From NCBI RefSeq assembly GCF_004146235.1, contig NZ_SELO01000006.1, positions 124,001 through 188,000 on the forward strand: a DNA stretch of 64,000 nucleotides, in the 5' to 3' direction. Positions 44,965 through 57,487 of the stretch are shown here, one piece after another. Origin of the DNA: Tropicimonas sp. IMCC6043 (GTDB lineage Bacteria; Pseudomonadota; Alphaproteobacteria; Rhodobacterales; Rhodobacteraceae). Every line of letters starts with the position of its first letter. Within the stretch, counting starts at the first letter, position 1. The position numbers were made by a program, and so were the translations under genes. Under the pieces are notes generated by a model that was not told where the DNA came from, did no database searches, and saw only the letters and a program-made list of their open reading frames with translations.

Positions 44965-45477
44965 TCAGTCGTCGCGATGCACCTTCTCGCGGCGCTCGTG
45001 GCGTTCCTGCGCCTCGAGGCTCAGCGTGGCGATCGGGCGCGCGTCCAGCCGCTTGAGCGAGATCGGCTCACCGGTTTCCTCGCAGTAGCCGTATTCGCCG
45101 TCGCCGATCCGCCGCAGCGCCGCGTCGATCTTGCCGACGAGCTTGCGCTGACGGTCCCGCGTGCGGAGTTCGAGCGCCCGGTCGGTTTCCTCGCTGGCGC
45201 GGTCGGCGACATCGGGAATGTTGCGCGTGCTCTCCTGAAGCCCCTCGATCGTGTCGCGGCTGTCGGCCAGCAGATCCTCTTTCCAGGCGGTGAGCTTGCG
45301 CCGGAAATATTCCAACTGCCGCTCGTTCATGAACGGCTCGTCTTCAGCGGGACGGTAGTCTTCCGGTAGAAAGGTTTCCTGTTTCACCCCTGCTCCCTCT
45401 CGCATTTCAGCCTGCGTCAAGTGCCGGTCACCGTTTTCGGGCAATTCTTCGTCCATCCGGTCGTCTGTCACAGGCAT
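44965..45477 (-). CDS. dksA: RNA polymerase-binding protein DksA
   Basis: DksA binds RNA polymerase's secondary channel and, with ppGpp, alters rRNA and other promoters. The 170-residue protein has the family core: PFMNERQLEYFRRKLTAWKEDLL, the coiled-coil, and GDGEYGYCEETGEPISLKRLDARPIATLSLEAQERHE. Of the four zinc cysteines only the first remains (C-E-E-T, and S and A at the last pair), as known for some alphaproteobacterial DksA. The ATG at 45477 has a AGGGAGAG ribosome site. It is divergent from the MoxR-type gene and followed by a terminator. Confidence 0.94.
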   Translation of the reverse strand: MPVTDDRMDEELPENGDRHLTQAEMREGAGVKQETFLPEDYRPAEDEPFMNERQLEYFRRKLTAWKEDLLADSRDTIEGLQESTRNIPDVADRASEETDRALELRTRDRQRKLVGKIDAALRRIGDGEYGYCEETGEPISLKRLDARPIATLSLEAQERHERREKVHRDD

Positions 45478-45606
45478 CGTCTCTCCCTTGGCGCGGTGCT
45501 TACTCGAAGGATAGCGGGTTGTCACTTACAAAAAGCAAAGGCAGGCTGGTCATGCAACGGGCTCGGACCCGGCTTCAAGAACGAGACCCAAGGCTAGGAA
45601 TAGCAA

Positions 45607-46446
45607 ATGAAATTTTCGGGAACAGATTCCTACGTCGCGACCGACGACCTGAAGGTTGCCGTCAATGCCGCAGTCACGCTCGAACGCCCGCTGCTGGTCA
45701 AGGGCGAGCCCGGCACCGGCAAGACCGAACTCGCCCGCCAGGTCGCCACAGCCCTCGATCTGCCGATGATCGAATGGCACATCAAGTCTACCACGCGTGC
45801 CCAGCAGGGGCTCTATGAATACGACGCAGTGAGCCGTTTGCGCGACAGCCAGCTCGGCGACGAACGGGTCCATGACGTCGCCAATTACATCCGTCCGGGA
45901 AAGCTCTGGGAGGCTTTCGCCGCCTCCGGAAAGGTGGTGTTGCTGATCGACGAGATCGACAAGGCGGATATCGAGTTCCCCAACGACTTGCTGCAGGAGC
46001 TCGACCGGATGGAGTTCCACGTCTACGAGACCGGCGAGACGGTCCGCGCGGTGCACCGCCCCATTGTCATCATCACGTCGAACAACGAAAAGGAACTGCC
46101 CGACGCCTTCCTGCGGCGCTGCTTCTTCCACTACATCCGCTTTCCGGACATGGAGACGATGAAGGAGATCGTCGAGGTCCATCACCCCGGCATCAAGCAG
46201 TCGCTGCTCACCGCCGCGCTCACCCAGTTCTACGAGATCCGCGAGCAGCAGGGTCTGAAGAAGAAGCCCTCGACCTCGGAGGTTCTGGACTGGCTCAAGC
46301 TGCTGCTGGCCGAAGATCTTCAGGCCGAAGACCTTCGGCGCGGCGCGACAGAGGCGCTGCCGCGGCTGCATGGTGCGCTGCTGAAAAACGAGCAGGACGT
46401 GCATCTCTTCGAGCGTCTGGCCTTCATGGCGCGGCGCGGACGCTGA
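45607..46446 (+). CDS. MoxR family AAA ATPase
   Basis: A 279-residue AAA+ ATPase: Walker A VKGEPGTGKTELARQ (31-45), Walker B VVLLIDEIDKADIEFPNDLLQELD, and the sensor region VIITSNNEKELPDAFLRRC. Proteins of the MoxR group act as chaperones for metalloenzyme maturation and are normally paired with a von Willebrand A protein (CoxE/YehP-like). Here the next gene is fur-like, 264 bp away, and no such partner is present in the window. It is divergent from dksA. The start ATG at 45607 is close to the Walker A, as is normal. Confidence 0.9.
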   Translation: MKFSGTDSYVATDDLKVAVNAAVTLERPLLVKGEPGTGKTELARQVATALDLPMIEWHIKSTTRAQQGLYEYDAVSRLRDSQLGDERVHDVANYIRPGKLWEAFAASGKVVLLIDEIDKADIEFPNDLLQELDRMEFHVYETGETVRAVHRPIVIITSNNEKELPDAFLRRCFFHYIRFPDMETMKEIVEVHHPGIKQSLLTAALTQFYEIREQQGLKKKPSTSEVLDWLKLLLAEDLQAEDLRRGATEALPRLHGALLKNEQDVHLFERLAFMARRGR

Positions 46447-46710
46447 GCCAGGCAGAAGAGCGCGTCTTCATGGATTTGCGCGCATTTGCCGACAGGTGTT
46501 ACGCCCGCTCGCTCGGCGCTGCCATCCCGGTTCAGACTCGCATGGTCTGGGTGAAATCTGACATCGGGTCAATACATTGTATGACGATGCTGAAACGGGG
46601 ACCGCTGCGACGCTTTCGCAGCCTCCTCGCGCCGTCCGATCCGCGCGGCTGAGGGTTCCGTTCGCCATGACGATACGCTAGTCTCCGCCTCCAATTACGA
46701 GGACGCGGAT

Positions 46711-47124
46711 ATGAGCGGGACAATCCTGGAGCGCCTTGAAGCCAAGGGACTGCGGATGACCGGGCAGCGGCGGGTGATCGCCGAGGTTCTGGGCGAGTCG
46801 ACCGACCATCCGGATGTCGAAGAGCTCTACAACCGCGCCTCAGGACACGATCCGAAGATCTCCATTGCGACCGTCTACCGAACGGTGAAGCTCTTCGAGG
46901 AAGCGGGCATTATCGACCGGCTCGAATTCGGCGACGGACGCGCGCGCTACGAGGATGCCGACCGCGACCATCACGACCACCTGATCGACATCAATTCCGG
47001 CGAGGTGATTGAGTTCTGCGACCCCGAGATCGAGGCGCTGCAGGAGAAGATCGCCGAGCGTCTGGGCTACCGGCTCAAGGGGCACCGCCTGGAACTCTAC
47101 GGGGTGCCGCAGAAGAAGCGCTGA
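46711..47124 (+). CDS. fur: Fur family metal-responsive regulator (Fur/Mur)
   Basis: A 137-residue repressor of metal uptake genes. The winged-helix half has LRMTGQRRVIAEVLGES and ISIATVYRTVKLFEEAGII. The metal-binding half has DRDHHDHLIDINSGEVIEFCDPEIEAL. The C-terminal cysteine pair seen in many Fur proteins is absent. In several alphaproteobacteria this type is the manganese-responsive Mur, so Fe/Mn specificity is open. A ribosome site GAGGACGCGG precedes the ATG at 46711. The upstream 264 bp hold no gene I can support. Confidence 0.92.
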   Translation: MSGTILERLEAKGLRMTGQRRVIAEVLGESTDHPDVEELYNRASGHDPKISIATVYRTVKLFEEAGIIDRLEFGDGRARYEDADRDHHDHLIDINSGEVIEFCDPEIEALQEKIAERLGYRLKGHRLELYGVPQKKR

Positions 47125-47318
47125 ACCGAGCGCGGCGTTCGCGCGGCCGAAATCCTGACCGGCCTAGCCGGCGACCGCGGCGACGTCTGCGCCGCACGCA
47201 TTCCGGCTTTTCGCGAAAGAGCGCGGGCAGCGTCGGTTTGGCGCTTTGTTATCGCCCCAAATCCGGTCTAGACGAGGGCGAAAGCCGTTTTTGACCCTCA
47301 AGGAGCTTGGTCCTGCGC

Positions 47319-48200
47319 ATGAACAACCTGCATGGCGCGCTCCTGATGATCCTCTCGATGGGGATGTTCGCCTTCCAGGACCTGTTCATCAAGAAGGCCT
47401 CCGCCACCCTGCCCCCGGGCGCGATCCTCACGGCGATGGGCTGTCTGGGCGCGCTCATCTTTGCCGGGTTCGTGCGCGCCCGGCGCCAGTCACTTTTGCC
47501 GCGCGAGCTGTTCCGCCGGGCGATGCTGCTTCGAAACGCCGGCGAGGTGGTCGGCGCCTTCGCCTTCATCTCGGCCCTCGCGCTGGCCGATCTCGCCGCG
47601 GTTTCCGCCATCATCCAGGCGCTTCCGCTTGCCGTCACGTTGATGGCCGCGCTGTTTCTCGGCGAACCTGTCGGCTGGCGGCGGTGGTCGGCGATCTCTG
47701 TGGGATTCCTCGGCGTGCTTCTGATTGTCCGGCCCGGGACGCACGGGTTCGAGCCGGCGACGCTCCTTGCCGTGGTCGCCGTCCTCGCCCTTGGACTGCG
47801 GGACCTGGCGACTCGCATCGCGCCGCCGGCCATGAGCTCGGCGCAGATCGGCCAATGGGGCTACCTGATGATGCTCGTGGCGGGGCTGACAATGACCCTC
47901 ACCGCCGATACCGCCACTCTGCCGTCCGCCCCGCTCGCCTCCTACGGTCTGCTCACGATCGCGATCCTGGTGGGAGTTGCCGGCTACTACACGATCATAC
48001 AGGCGATCCGGATCTCGGAGATCTCCGCCGTCGCCCCGTTCCGCTACGCGCGGATCGTCTTCGCCCTGCTGCTCGCCGTCTTCGTCCTCGGCGAGCGGCC
48101 CGATAGCTTCACCCTGGCCGGGGCCGCGCTGATCGTCGCCTCCGGTCTCTACGCGCTTGCGCGGGAACGCGCACTTTTCTCGGGGGCCCGACAAGGGTAA
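47319..48200 (+). CDS. EamA/DMT family transporter
   Basis: A 293-residue integral membrane protein with ten hydrophobic segments in two EamA repeats (first from MILSMGMFAFQDLFIKKASATLP, second from LLAVVAVLALGLRDLATR). The family exports small metabolites and amino acids; the substrate cannot be told. The ATG at 47319 is chosen because it precedes the first helix; the ribosome site AAGGAG at 47300-47305 is a little far. Enolase follows 42 bp later on the same strand, so the two may share a transcript. Confidence 0.9.
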   Translation: MNNLHGALLMILSMGMFAFQDLFIKKASATLPPGAILTAMGCLGALIFAGFVRARRQSLLPRELFRRAMLLRNAGEVVGAFAFISALALADLAAVSAIIQALPLAVTLMAALFLGEPVGWRRWSAISVGFLGVLLIVRPGTHGFEPATLLAVVAVLALGLRDLATRIAPPAMSSAQIGQWGYLMMLVAGLTMTLTADTATLPSAPLASYGLLTIAILVGVAGYYTIIQAIRISEISAVAPFRYARIVFALLLAVFVLGERPDSFTLAGAALIVASGLYALARERALFSGARQG

Positions 48201-49517
<1,317 letters not shown>

Positions 49518-49549
49518 CGCGACTTCCGCTGTAACCGACGATCTTTGAT

Positions 49550-49582
49550 GCCCCGCGCTGATGATGCGCGGGGCGTTTTCTT
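49550..49582 (+). terminator. Rho-independent terminator after eno
   Basis: GCCCCGCGC (49550-49558), seven-base loop, GCGCGGGGC (49566-49574), then GTTTTCTTTG. A perfect 9-bp hairpin with a T-run, 33 bp after the enolase stop. Confidence 0.95.
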
Positions 49583-49690
49583 TGTGAAGCCTCCGATTGA
49601 CCGGCTGCTTTTCGTTCCGGGTCTTCCGCATCGGTTGTTGCGGGCATCGCACCTCGGGCGTATCGACCGGCCAACACAGGAGTTCAGGCA

Positions 49691-50044
49691 ATGACACCGA
49701 AAGAGTTGGTTGCCCATTGGGTGGAGCGCTTCAATTCCGGCGATGCGGCCGGTTTGGCGGAGCTCTATCACGCGGATGCCGTGAACCATCAGGTCACGCA
49801 GGAGGCGATCACCGGCCGGGACAATATCCGCGCCATGTTCGAACGGGAATTCGCGGCCGCCGAAATGGTTTGCATCGTCGAGGCCATCCACGACGCCGGA
49901 GAGGTCGTCGCTCTGGAATGGCGCGATCCTCTCGGCCTGCGGGGCTGCGGCTTCTTCACCATTCGCGACGAGCGAATTGCGTTCCAGCGTGGGTATTGGG
50001 ACAAGCTATCCTTCCTTCGAATGCACGGGCTGCCGATCGAATAG
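49691..50044 (+). CDS. NTF2/SnoaL-like small protein
   Basis: A 117-residue protein of the NTF2-like (SnoaL) fold: MTPKELVAHWVERFNSGDAAGLAELYHADAV is the typical helix pair, followed by REFAAAEMVCIVEAIHDAGEVVALEW and a final strand pair. Members range from isomerases and hydrolases to simple ligand-binding proteins, so no function is proposed. A ribosome site AGGAG precedes the start at 49691. It lies between the eno terminator and the cupin gene, with an inverted repeat 64 bp downstream. Confidence 0.78.
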   Translation: MTPKELVAHWVERFNSGDAAGLAELYHADAVNHQVTQEAITGRDNIRAMFEREFAAAEMVCIVEAIHDAGEVVALEWRDPLGLRGCGFFTIRDERIAFQRGYWDKLSFLRMHGLPIE

Positions 50045-50107
50045 CGATATCCTGATGCAATTCGCCGCGCTTGGGCGGACACCACGCCCGCTGGGCATCT
50101 GGCCATC

Positions 50108-50156
50108 GCTACGTTGCAAGACTGCCACAGGGACGAGAGCTGTTGTGTAACGTAGC
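50108..50156. repeat. Inverted repeat between small genes
   Basis: GCTACGTT (50108-50115) is matched by AACGTAGC (50149-50156) with a nested ACAG/CTGT pair between. This is a possible hairpin in the 217-bp gap between the NTF2-like and cupin genes. No T-run follows on the plus strand, so a terminator role is uncertain. Confidence 0.4.
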
Positions 50157-50261
50157 CATTCCGCGATTTGCGACGACCTGGTTCACCTGACGTTCCCAAT
50201 TTCCAAAGCGTCGTGATGCCGGTTGCTCTATCCTGTTGACGCTGCAACAGGGGATCTTGCT

Positions 50262-50687
50262 ATGTTTCCAGCTCAGATTATCGCGCTTCTCGGCCTGAAG
50301 AGGCACCCGGAGGGCGGTTGGTATCGCGAGACATGGGTCGGGCCTGCGTCCGGTGAACGGCCTTCGGGCACCTGTATCTTCTACCTGCTCGACAGAAACG
50401 ACCGCAGCCACTGGCACAAAGTCGACGCGACCGAGATCTGGCATTTCTATGCGGGCGATCCGCTGATCCTGTCGATCAGCGAGACCGAATCCGGCCCGGC
50501 CCGCGACCACCTGCTCGGCGCAAATCTCGCGGCCAGCCAGTCGCCGCAGATCATCGTGCCGGAGCTCCACTGGCAATCCGCGCGTTCTGCGGGCGACTGG
50601 TCGCTCGTCGGCTGCACTGTCTCGCCCGGTTTCCGCTTCGAGGGCTTCACTCTCGCGCCGCCGGACTTCGACATCCCACGGGCGTGA
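50262..50687 (+). CDS. Cupin domain (DUF985) protein
   Basis: A 141-residue cupin of the DUF985 family. LKRHPEGGWYRETW near the N-terminus and SGTCIFYLLDRNDRSHWHKVDATEIWHFYAGDPL carry the His/Glu metal ligands, and LVGCTVSPGFRFEGFTLA is the conserved end. The family is linked to unknown metal-dependent chemistry. The ATG at 50262 is chosen because it begins the family N-terminus. It stops 21 bp before the olsA stop on the other strand (convergent). Confidence 0.85.
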   Translation: MFPAQIIALLGLKRHPEGGWYRETWVGPASGERPSGTCIFYLLDRNDRSHWHKVDATEIWHFYAGDPLILSISETESGPARDHLLGANLAASQSPQIIVPELHWQSARSAGDWSLVGCTVSPGFRFEGFTLAPPDFDIPRA

Positions 50688-50707
50688 CGCCGCCTGACCG
50701 CGCTTCG

Positions 50708-51568
50708 TCAGGCTCCGGCAGGCTCCGTCTCCGCCGTCAGTGCGGAGAGCACGCCCCGGCGCACAACCGCGCCGCATTCGGCCGCCAAAACCTTGCGCCC
50801 GGCTACAAAGGCAACTGCGATCGGCGGGTGATACTGCACCTCGACCGAGCCCTGCCGCTTCTGCCGCAGCACCTTGAGGCAATGCGAGCCGAAATCCATG
50901 TCGCCCCACCAGCCATAGAAGCGAGCATCCTCTCCCTCGGGCGCGTGGTAGACGAGGCTCACCGGCTGCACCCTGAGATCTTCCGGCAGGCTGCCGGAAA
51001 AGAACGGCTGGAACAGCGTCGGCTTGAACGGCAGCACCCTGCGCCCATCGGTGCTCGTGCCCTCGGGGAAGAGGAGCAACCGGTGGCCCGCGGCGAGCCG
51101 CGCCTCGACCTGCATCGCCTGCTCCTGTGCCTGGTTCCGGTTGCGGTCGATGAAGAGCGTGCCGGTCGCCCGGGCCAGCCAGCCGATCCCCGGCCACCTC
51201 GCCACTTCCGACTTGGAGACGAAATAGATCAGGTCCGAGGCGTTGAGGGCGAAGATGTCGAGCCAGCTCACATGGTTCGAGACCTGCGCCCCCGGACCGG
51301 TCATCGGCTCGCCATGGACGACGCGGCGGATACCCAGAAGGACAAAGGCGGTTCGGCAGACGAACCGCGTGATCGACGGCGTCCAGGGGCGGTTCTCCTC
51401 GAAGAGCGGGCGCTCCACCAGCCGGATAATCAGCAGAAGCGCCAAGCAACCGAAGATGACGACCAACAACGGAACCCCGCGTCGCAGCACGCGCAGCCAG
51501 TCGCCGGCGCCTGCCGGCGCGTGCATCGGGGGCTCGTCCTCCGACCGCCACGTCGCTTCCGAACTCAT
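50708..51568 (-). CDS. olsA: Lyso-ornithine lipid acyltransferase (PlsC family)
   Basis: An acyltransferase of the PlsC family, 286 residues. The membrane-anchor region at residues about 33-50 is followed by the catalytic NHVSWLD (HX4D) at about 98-104 and FPEGTS further on. In OlsBA operons OlsA adds the second fatty acid to lyso-ornithine lipid, a phosphorus-free membrane lipid. The start overlaps the olsB stop (ATGA), so the pair is translationally coupled. An assignment to general phospholipid acylation (PlsC) is the alternative, but the neighbour makes OlsA more likely. Confidence 0.9.
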   Translation of the reverse strand: MSSEATWRSEDEPPMHAPAGAGDWLRVLRRGVPLLVVIFGCLALLLIIRLVERPLFEENRPWTPSITRFVCRTAFVLLGIRRVVHGEPMTGPGAQVSNHVSWLDIFALNASDLIYFVSKSEVARWPGIGWLARATGTLFIDRNRNQAQEQAMQVEARLAAGHRLLLFPEGTSTDGRRVLPFKPTLFQPFFSGSLPEDLRVQPVSLVYHAPEGEDARFYGWWGDMDFGSHCLKVLRQKRQGSVEVQYHPPIAVAFVAGRKVLAAECGAVVRRGVLSALTAETEPAGA

Positions 51569-52341
51569 CCCCGACCGCCCGTGTAGCGCGCCCGCTGCGT
51601 CTGGGAAATTCGCTCCATGTCCATCACGAGGCAGATGTCGGTGGTGTTGAAGGGGCGATCGACAAAGGCCCCCTCGCCCACGAAGCCACCAAGCCTGAGG
51701 TAGCTCTTTATGAGCTGCGGGATCTCGCGCACGGCGCGGACACGGTCGACCGCGTCCTCGGGCAGGATATCCATTGGCGTGAAGGCTTCATCGAGCGCCC
51801 GCACCCTGAGATCGGGAGGTGCGAGATGGTGATGGTGGAGATAGGAGAGCGGCTGCGCCAACGCCGCCACATCGGTCCCGTGGAAGCTCGCCACACCGAA
51901 AAGCAGTTCGATATCCCGCTCCAGCACGTAGTCGCCAAGCCCGTTCCAGAGGTGGAACAGGGCCGCGCCGCCGCGGAAATCCGGATGCACGCAGGAGCGG
52001 CCGAGCTCCAGAAGCCGCCGCCCGCTGCGCTCCAGGGGCGTCAGGTCGTACTCGCCGGCGCAGTAGAAGCCACCCGCCGCCGGCGCGCGGTCGCCCGGCA
52101 GCAACCGGTAGACGCCGACCACATGGTCAAGTGCGGTCGCATCGCGCCGGCGGTCGACAAGGATCAGGTGGTCATAGAAGGGGTCGTATCGATCACGCTC
52201 AAGCCGGCGCTCATGGTCGACCAGCGCCCCGTCACCGGACAGTTCCTCCACGAAGACGCGGTAGCGCAACCTCTGTGCTCCCAGCATATCCTCCTCCGTC
52301 CTGGCCAGCCTGATCTCGAGATTCTGGTCGTCGATCGCCAT
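51565..52341 (-). CDS. olsB: L-ornithine N-alpha-acyltransferase
   Basis: OlsB attaches a 3-hydroxyacyl chain from acyl carrier protein to the alpha-amino group of ornithine, starting ornithine-lipid synthesis. The 258-residue GNAT-fold protein has LRYRVFVEELSGDGA, HVVGVYRLLPGDRAP, GRRLLELGRSCVHPDFRGG and LLFGVASFHG, all typical of OlsB. The ATG at 52341 gives the family N-terminus. Together with olsA it makes the classic olsBA operon, in the order olsB-olsA on the minus strand. Confidence 0.92.
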   Translation of the reverse strand: MAIDDQNLEIRLARTEEDMLGAQRLRYRVFVEELSGDGALVDHERRLERDRYDPFYDHLILVDRRRDATALDHVVGVYRLLPGDRAPAAGGFYCAGEYDLTPLERSGRRLLELGRSCVHPDFRGGAALFHLWNGLGDYVLERDIELLFGVASFHGTDVAALAQPLSYLHHHHLAPPDLRVRALDEAFTPMDILPEDAVDRVRAVREIPQLIKSYLRLGGFVGEGAFVDRPFNTTDICLVMDMERISQTQRARYTGGRG

Positions 52342-52506
52342 GAGCGGTGGGAACTCTTTCCTTTGAGGGGTTCCGGGGTCTTTAGGCAAAGCGCGCTGCC
52401 TTGTCCACACTCCCCAGATCCGGCGGGTTGACCCGAGTTAATCCATTCGTAAGGTTGCGCCAGTTTCCTCATGGGAAACAAATGGTTTGATGGGGGCCGG
52501 GACCTC

Positions 52507-52686
52507 TCACCCGTCGTCCAGGAGGAGACCAATCACGCGACCGTCCAGGACCACCTTGCCGGCATGTTCGAAATTGACCGTGATCCTGTGTTCGGCGCGG
52601 GACTGAACCTGCCCCAGACCCCAGTCGGGCCGGTCGGGATGGCGCACCAGCATTCCCGGTTCGAGAAAGGCGTTCATATCAATCAT
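52507..52686 (-). CDS. DUF3553 protein
   Basis: A 59-residue protein: MNAFLEPGMLVRHPDRPDWG and LGQVQSRAEHRITVNFEHAG with KVVLDGRVIGLLL at the end match DUF3553, a small beta-rich domain common in rhodobacteria (related to a domain seen in UvrD-type helicases). The ATG at 52686 is used; three codons later is another ATG. It is divergent from chpT by 29 bp, so the two share a promoter region. Confidence 0.85.
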   Translation of the reverse strand: MIDMNAFLEPGMLVRHPDRPDWGLGQVQSRAEHRITVNFEHAGKVVLDGRVIGLLLDDG

Positions 52687-52715
52687 GACGACAGTACCTT
52701 CAGGAAAGACCATTC

Positions 52716-53321
52716 ATGTCCAGTGACGATCCGCAGGACACCCCGGATATTGCTGCCCTTGTCGGCTCACGCATCTGCCACGACCTGATCAGCCCGATCG
52801 GCGCGATCGGCAACGGGCTGGAACTGTTCTCGATGTCGGGCGGCGGCAGCGCGGAGATCGCACTGATCTCCGACTCGGTCGCCAATGCCAACGCGCGCAT
52901 TCGTTTCTTCCGCGTCGCCTTCGGCCTCGCGTCGCCGGACCAGGGCCTTGCGCGCTCCGAGATCCTCGGCATCCTCAAGGATGTCTATGGCGGCACGCGG
53001 CTCCGGATCGACTGGGGCGTGGGCGCCGATTGCCGCCGTCAGGAGGTCAAGGCCGTCTTCCTCGCCCTGCAATGCCTGGAAAACGCGCTGCCCTATGGCG
53101 GCGAGATCGCGGTAAGCCGCGCAAACGGGATCTGGCACCTGACCGGCCGCAGCAAGAAGCTGAAATACGATCCGCAGATCTGGTCGGTCCTCACTGGCAG
53201 CGCGCCGGAAGGACTCGCCCCCAAGACCGTGCATTTCGCCCTGCTGCCCGATGCCGTCTGCCGCCTCGGCCGACGCATCACCCTGCATTCGGACGAGGCG
53301 TGCATCACGCTCAGCTTCTGA
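52716..53321 (+). CDS. chpT: ChpT-type histidine phosphotransferase
   Basis: ChpT relays phosphate from the hybrid kinase CckA to CtrA and CpdR in the alphaproteobacterial cell-cycle pathway; in rhodobacteria the relay controls motility and gene transfer agents. The 201-residue protein has RICHDLISPIGAIGNGLEL with the phospho-accepting His22, followed by a degenerate kinase-like C-terminal domain. Length and the His context match ChpT. The gene is divergent from DUF3553 and convergent with proA. Start at 52716 with an upstream GGAAAG sequence. Confidence 0.9.
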   Translation: MSSDDPQDTPDIAALVGSRICHDLISPIGAIGNGLELFSMSGGGSAEIALISDSVANANARIRFFRVAFGLASPDQGLARSEILGILKDVYGGTRLRIDWGVGADCRRQEVKAVFLALQCLENALPYGGEIAVSRANGIWHLTGRSKKLKYDPQIWSVLTGSAPEGLAPKTVHFALLPDAVCRLGRRITLHSDEACITLSF

Positions 53322-53334
53322 ACGGCCTGGCCGT

Positions 53335-54588
53335 CTAGGGCCGCAACGTTCCGTCGCCCTCGACGAGATACTTGAAGCTCGTGAGCTGTTCCGCACCCAC
53401 CGGCCCGCGGGCATGCATCTTGCCCGTGGCGATGCCGATCTCGGCGCCCATGCCGAACTCGCCGCCATCGGCAAATTGCGTCGAGGCATTGCGCATCAGG
53501 ATCGCCGAGTCGATCCGCTGGAAGAAGCGCTCCGCCGCAGCGTCGTCCTCGGTTAGGATCGCCTCGGTATGGCTGGAGCCGAATTCGCGGATATGCGCGA
53601 TCGCGGCGTCGATGTCGTCAACCACCTTGGCGGCTATCTTCATGTCGAGGAACTCGGTGCCGAAATCGTCGTCGGTGGCCTCGACGCTGCCGTTCAGCCC
53701 GCGCGCCCGAACCTCGACACCTGCCGCCATCAGGTCGTCCACGATCTGCTGGCCGAGCGTCTCGGCGACATCGGCATGCACGAGCAGGCATTCCGCCGCG
53801 CCGCATATCCCGGTCCGCCGGGTCTTGGCGTTGAGCACCACCGCTCGCGCCTTGTCAGGATCGGCGGCCTTGTCGACATAGACATGGCAGATTCCCTCGA
53901 GATGGGCGAAGACCGGCACCCGCGCCTCGCGCTGCACCAGCCCGACGAGCCCCTTGCCGCCGCGCGGCACGATCACGTCGATCGTCTCCGTCATCGTCAA
54001 CATCTCGCGCACCGCCTCGCGGTCCCGCGTCGGCACGCGCTGGATTGCCATCTCGGGCAGGTTCGCCGCGCGCAGCCCCTCGACGAGGCAGGCATGGATC
54101 GCACCGGAGGAATGGAAGCTCTCGGAGCCGCCGCGCAGGATCACCGCGTTCCCGGCCTTGAGGCAGAGCGCGCCGGCATCCGCCGTGACGTTGGGGCGGC
54201 TCTCGTAGATCACGCCGACGACGCCGAGCGGCGTGCGCACGCGGCGGATATGCAGACCCGAGGGCATGTCCCACTCGGCGATGGTCTCGCCCACCGGGTC
54301 CTTCTGCTCTGCCACCGCCCGGAGACCGTCGACGATGCCGCGGATGCGGTCCTCGTCGAGCTTCAGCCGGTCCATCATCGCATTCGTCAGCCCCTTGTCG
54401 CGGCCGAACGCCATGTCCTTCGCGTTCGCCTCGATGATCCCGGCGCGCCGTGACCAGACGGAATCGGCCGCCGCAATCAGCGCGGCATGCTTCCGTTCGG
54501 CGGTGGCGAAGGCCAGTTCCGCGGCGGCGGCGCGGGCATTCTGGCCGATTTCGGCCATCAGGGCGGGAATGTCGGTCATGTTTTCCAT
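53335..54588 (-). CDS. proA: Gamma-glutamyl phosphate reductase
   Basis: ProA reduces gamma-glutamyl phosphate to glutamate semialdehyde in proline synthesis. The 417-residue aldehyde-dehydrogenase-fold enzyme has [32 protein letters not shown], and the catalytic Cys in [16 protein letters not shown]. The stretch [20 protein letters not shown] is also conserved. The ATG at 54588 has a GGGGGAG ribosome site; an ATG three codons later is possible. It lies 52 bp after proB on the obgE-proB-proA transcript. Confidence 0.97.
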   Translation of the reverse strand: MENMTDIPALMAEIGQNARAAAAELAFATAERKHAALIAAADSVWSRRAGIIEANAKDMAFGRDKGLTNAMMDRLKLDEDRIRGIVDGLRAVAEQKDPVGETIAEWDMPSGLHIRRVRTPLGVVGVIYESRPNVTADAGALCLKAGNAVILRGGSESFHSSGAIHACLVEGLRAANLPEMAIQRVPTRDREAVREMLTMTETIDVIVPRGGKGLVGLVQREARVPVFAHLEGICHVYVDKAADPDKARAVVLNAKTRRTGICGAAECLLVHADVAETLGQQIVDDLMAAGVEVRARGLNGSVEATDDDFGTEFLDMKIAAKVVDDIDAAIAHIREFGSSHTEAILTEDDAAAERFFQRIDSAILMRNASTQFADGGEFGMGAEIGIATGKMHARGPVGAEQLTSFKYLVEGDGTLRP

Positions 54589-54640
54589 GGTCTCCCCCGG
54601 GAGTCGGGTCCGGACGTCTATAGCAACAGGAACGTGCGTC

Positions 54641-56862
<2,222 letters not shown>

Positions 56863-56915
56863 CGCCGACACCGAACCGGGTCGCGCAGGAATATATTCCC
56901 GCTTTCAGTGCGTTG

Positions 56916-57458
56916 TCAGAGTTTTTTCAGATAGGTCCAGGTCGGCACCGTGGCACCGCGGGCGACCGAAAAGGTCTCCGCGTCGCCGAGATACTGGAAT
57001 CCGGCATTGGTCAGGATTCGCGCGGAATAGGGATTGTCCTGGAAGACTTCGGCGAAAATCGTCGCGCAATCCTGCGGGTTGGCCGCCAGCAGCGCGCCAA
57101 CCGCTTCCGAGGCCAGACCGGTATGCCAGAGCGCCGGCGCCACCCAGTAGCCGATTTCGGACTGATGCGGCGCATCTTCCATCCGCTTCAACGAAATCAC
57201 GCCCACGAGTTCCCCGAGGCCGCCGGAACTGCCATCGAGCGCCCAGACATCTTCTGCCCCGGTCCCTGCGATGTGGCGCGAGACGAAGGCCTCCGAGGCG
57301 CCGGGCGGCAGCGGATGCGGGATCGACCGGGTGCCGCGCGCCACGCGTTCGTCGCCCGCATAAAGCTCGAGCAGGCCCTGATCGGAGCGCTGCAGCGGCC
57401 GGAGCGTGACGCGTTCGGAACGGATGACCGGCTGTCCGGTGATCGATCTCAATTCCAT
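56916..57458 (-). CDS. GNAT family N-acetyltransferase (RimJ-like)
   Basis: A 180-residue GNAT acetyltransferase: VTLRPLQRSDQGLLELYAGDERVARGT at the start, then IGYWVAPALWHTGLASEAVGALLAA (the acetyl-CoA region) and ARILTNAGFQYLGDAETF. It resembles the RimJ/RimL group that modifies N-termini or small amines; the substrate is unknown. The ATG at 57458 has a GGAGGAGGG ribosome site. It follows the small membrane gene by 29 bp in the rplU-obgE neighbourhood. Confidence 0.88.
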   Translation of the reverse strand: MELRSITGQPVIRSERVTLRPLQRSDQGLLELYAGDERVARGTRSIPHPLPPGASEAFVSRHIAGTGAEDVWALDGSSGGLGELVGVISLKRMEDAPHQSEIGYWVAPALWHTGLASEAVGALLAANPQDCATIFAEVFQDNPYSARILTNAGFQYLGDAETFSVARGATVPTWTYLKKL

Positions 57459-57487
57459 GTCGTATCCCTCCTCCCGGGAAAGACCGT

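Noticed and set aside
46447-46710. Possible small genes in the gap between the MoxR gene and fur
   Set aside because: Short open frames exist on both strands, but none has a ribosome site or conserved-looking sequence.
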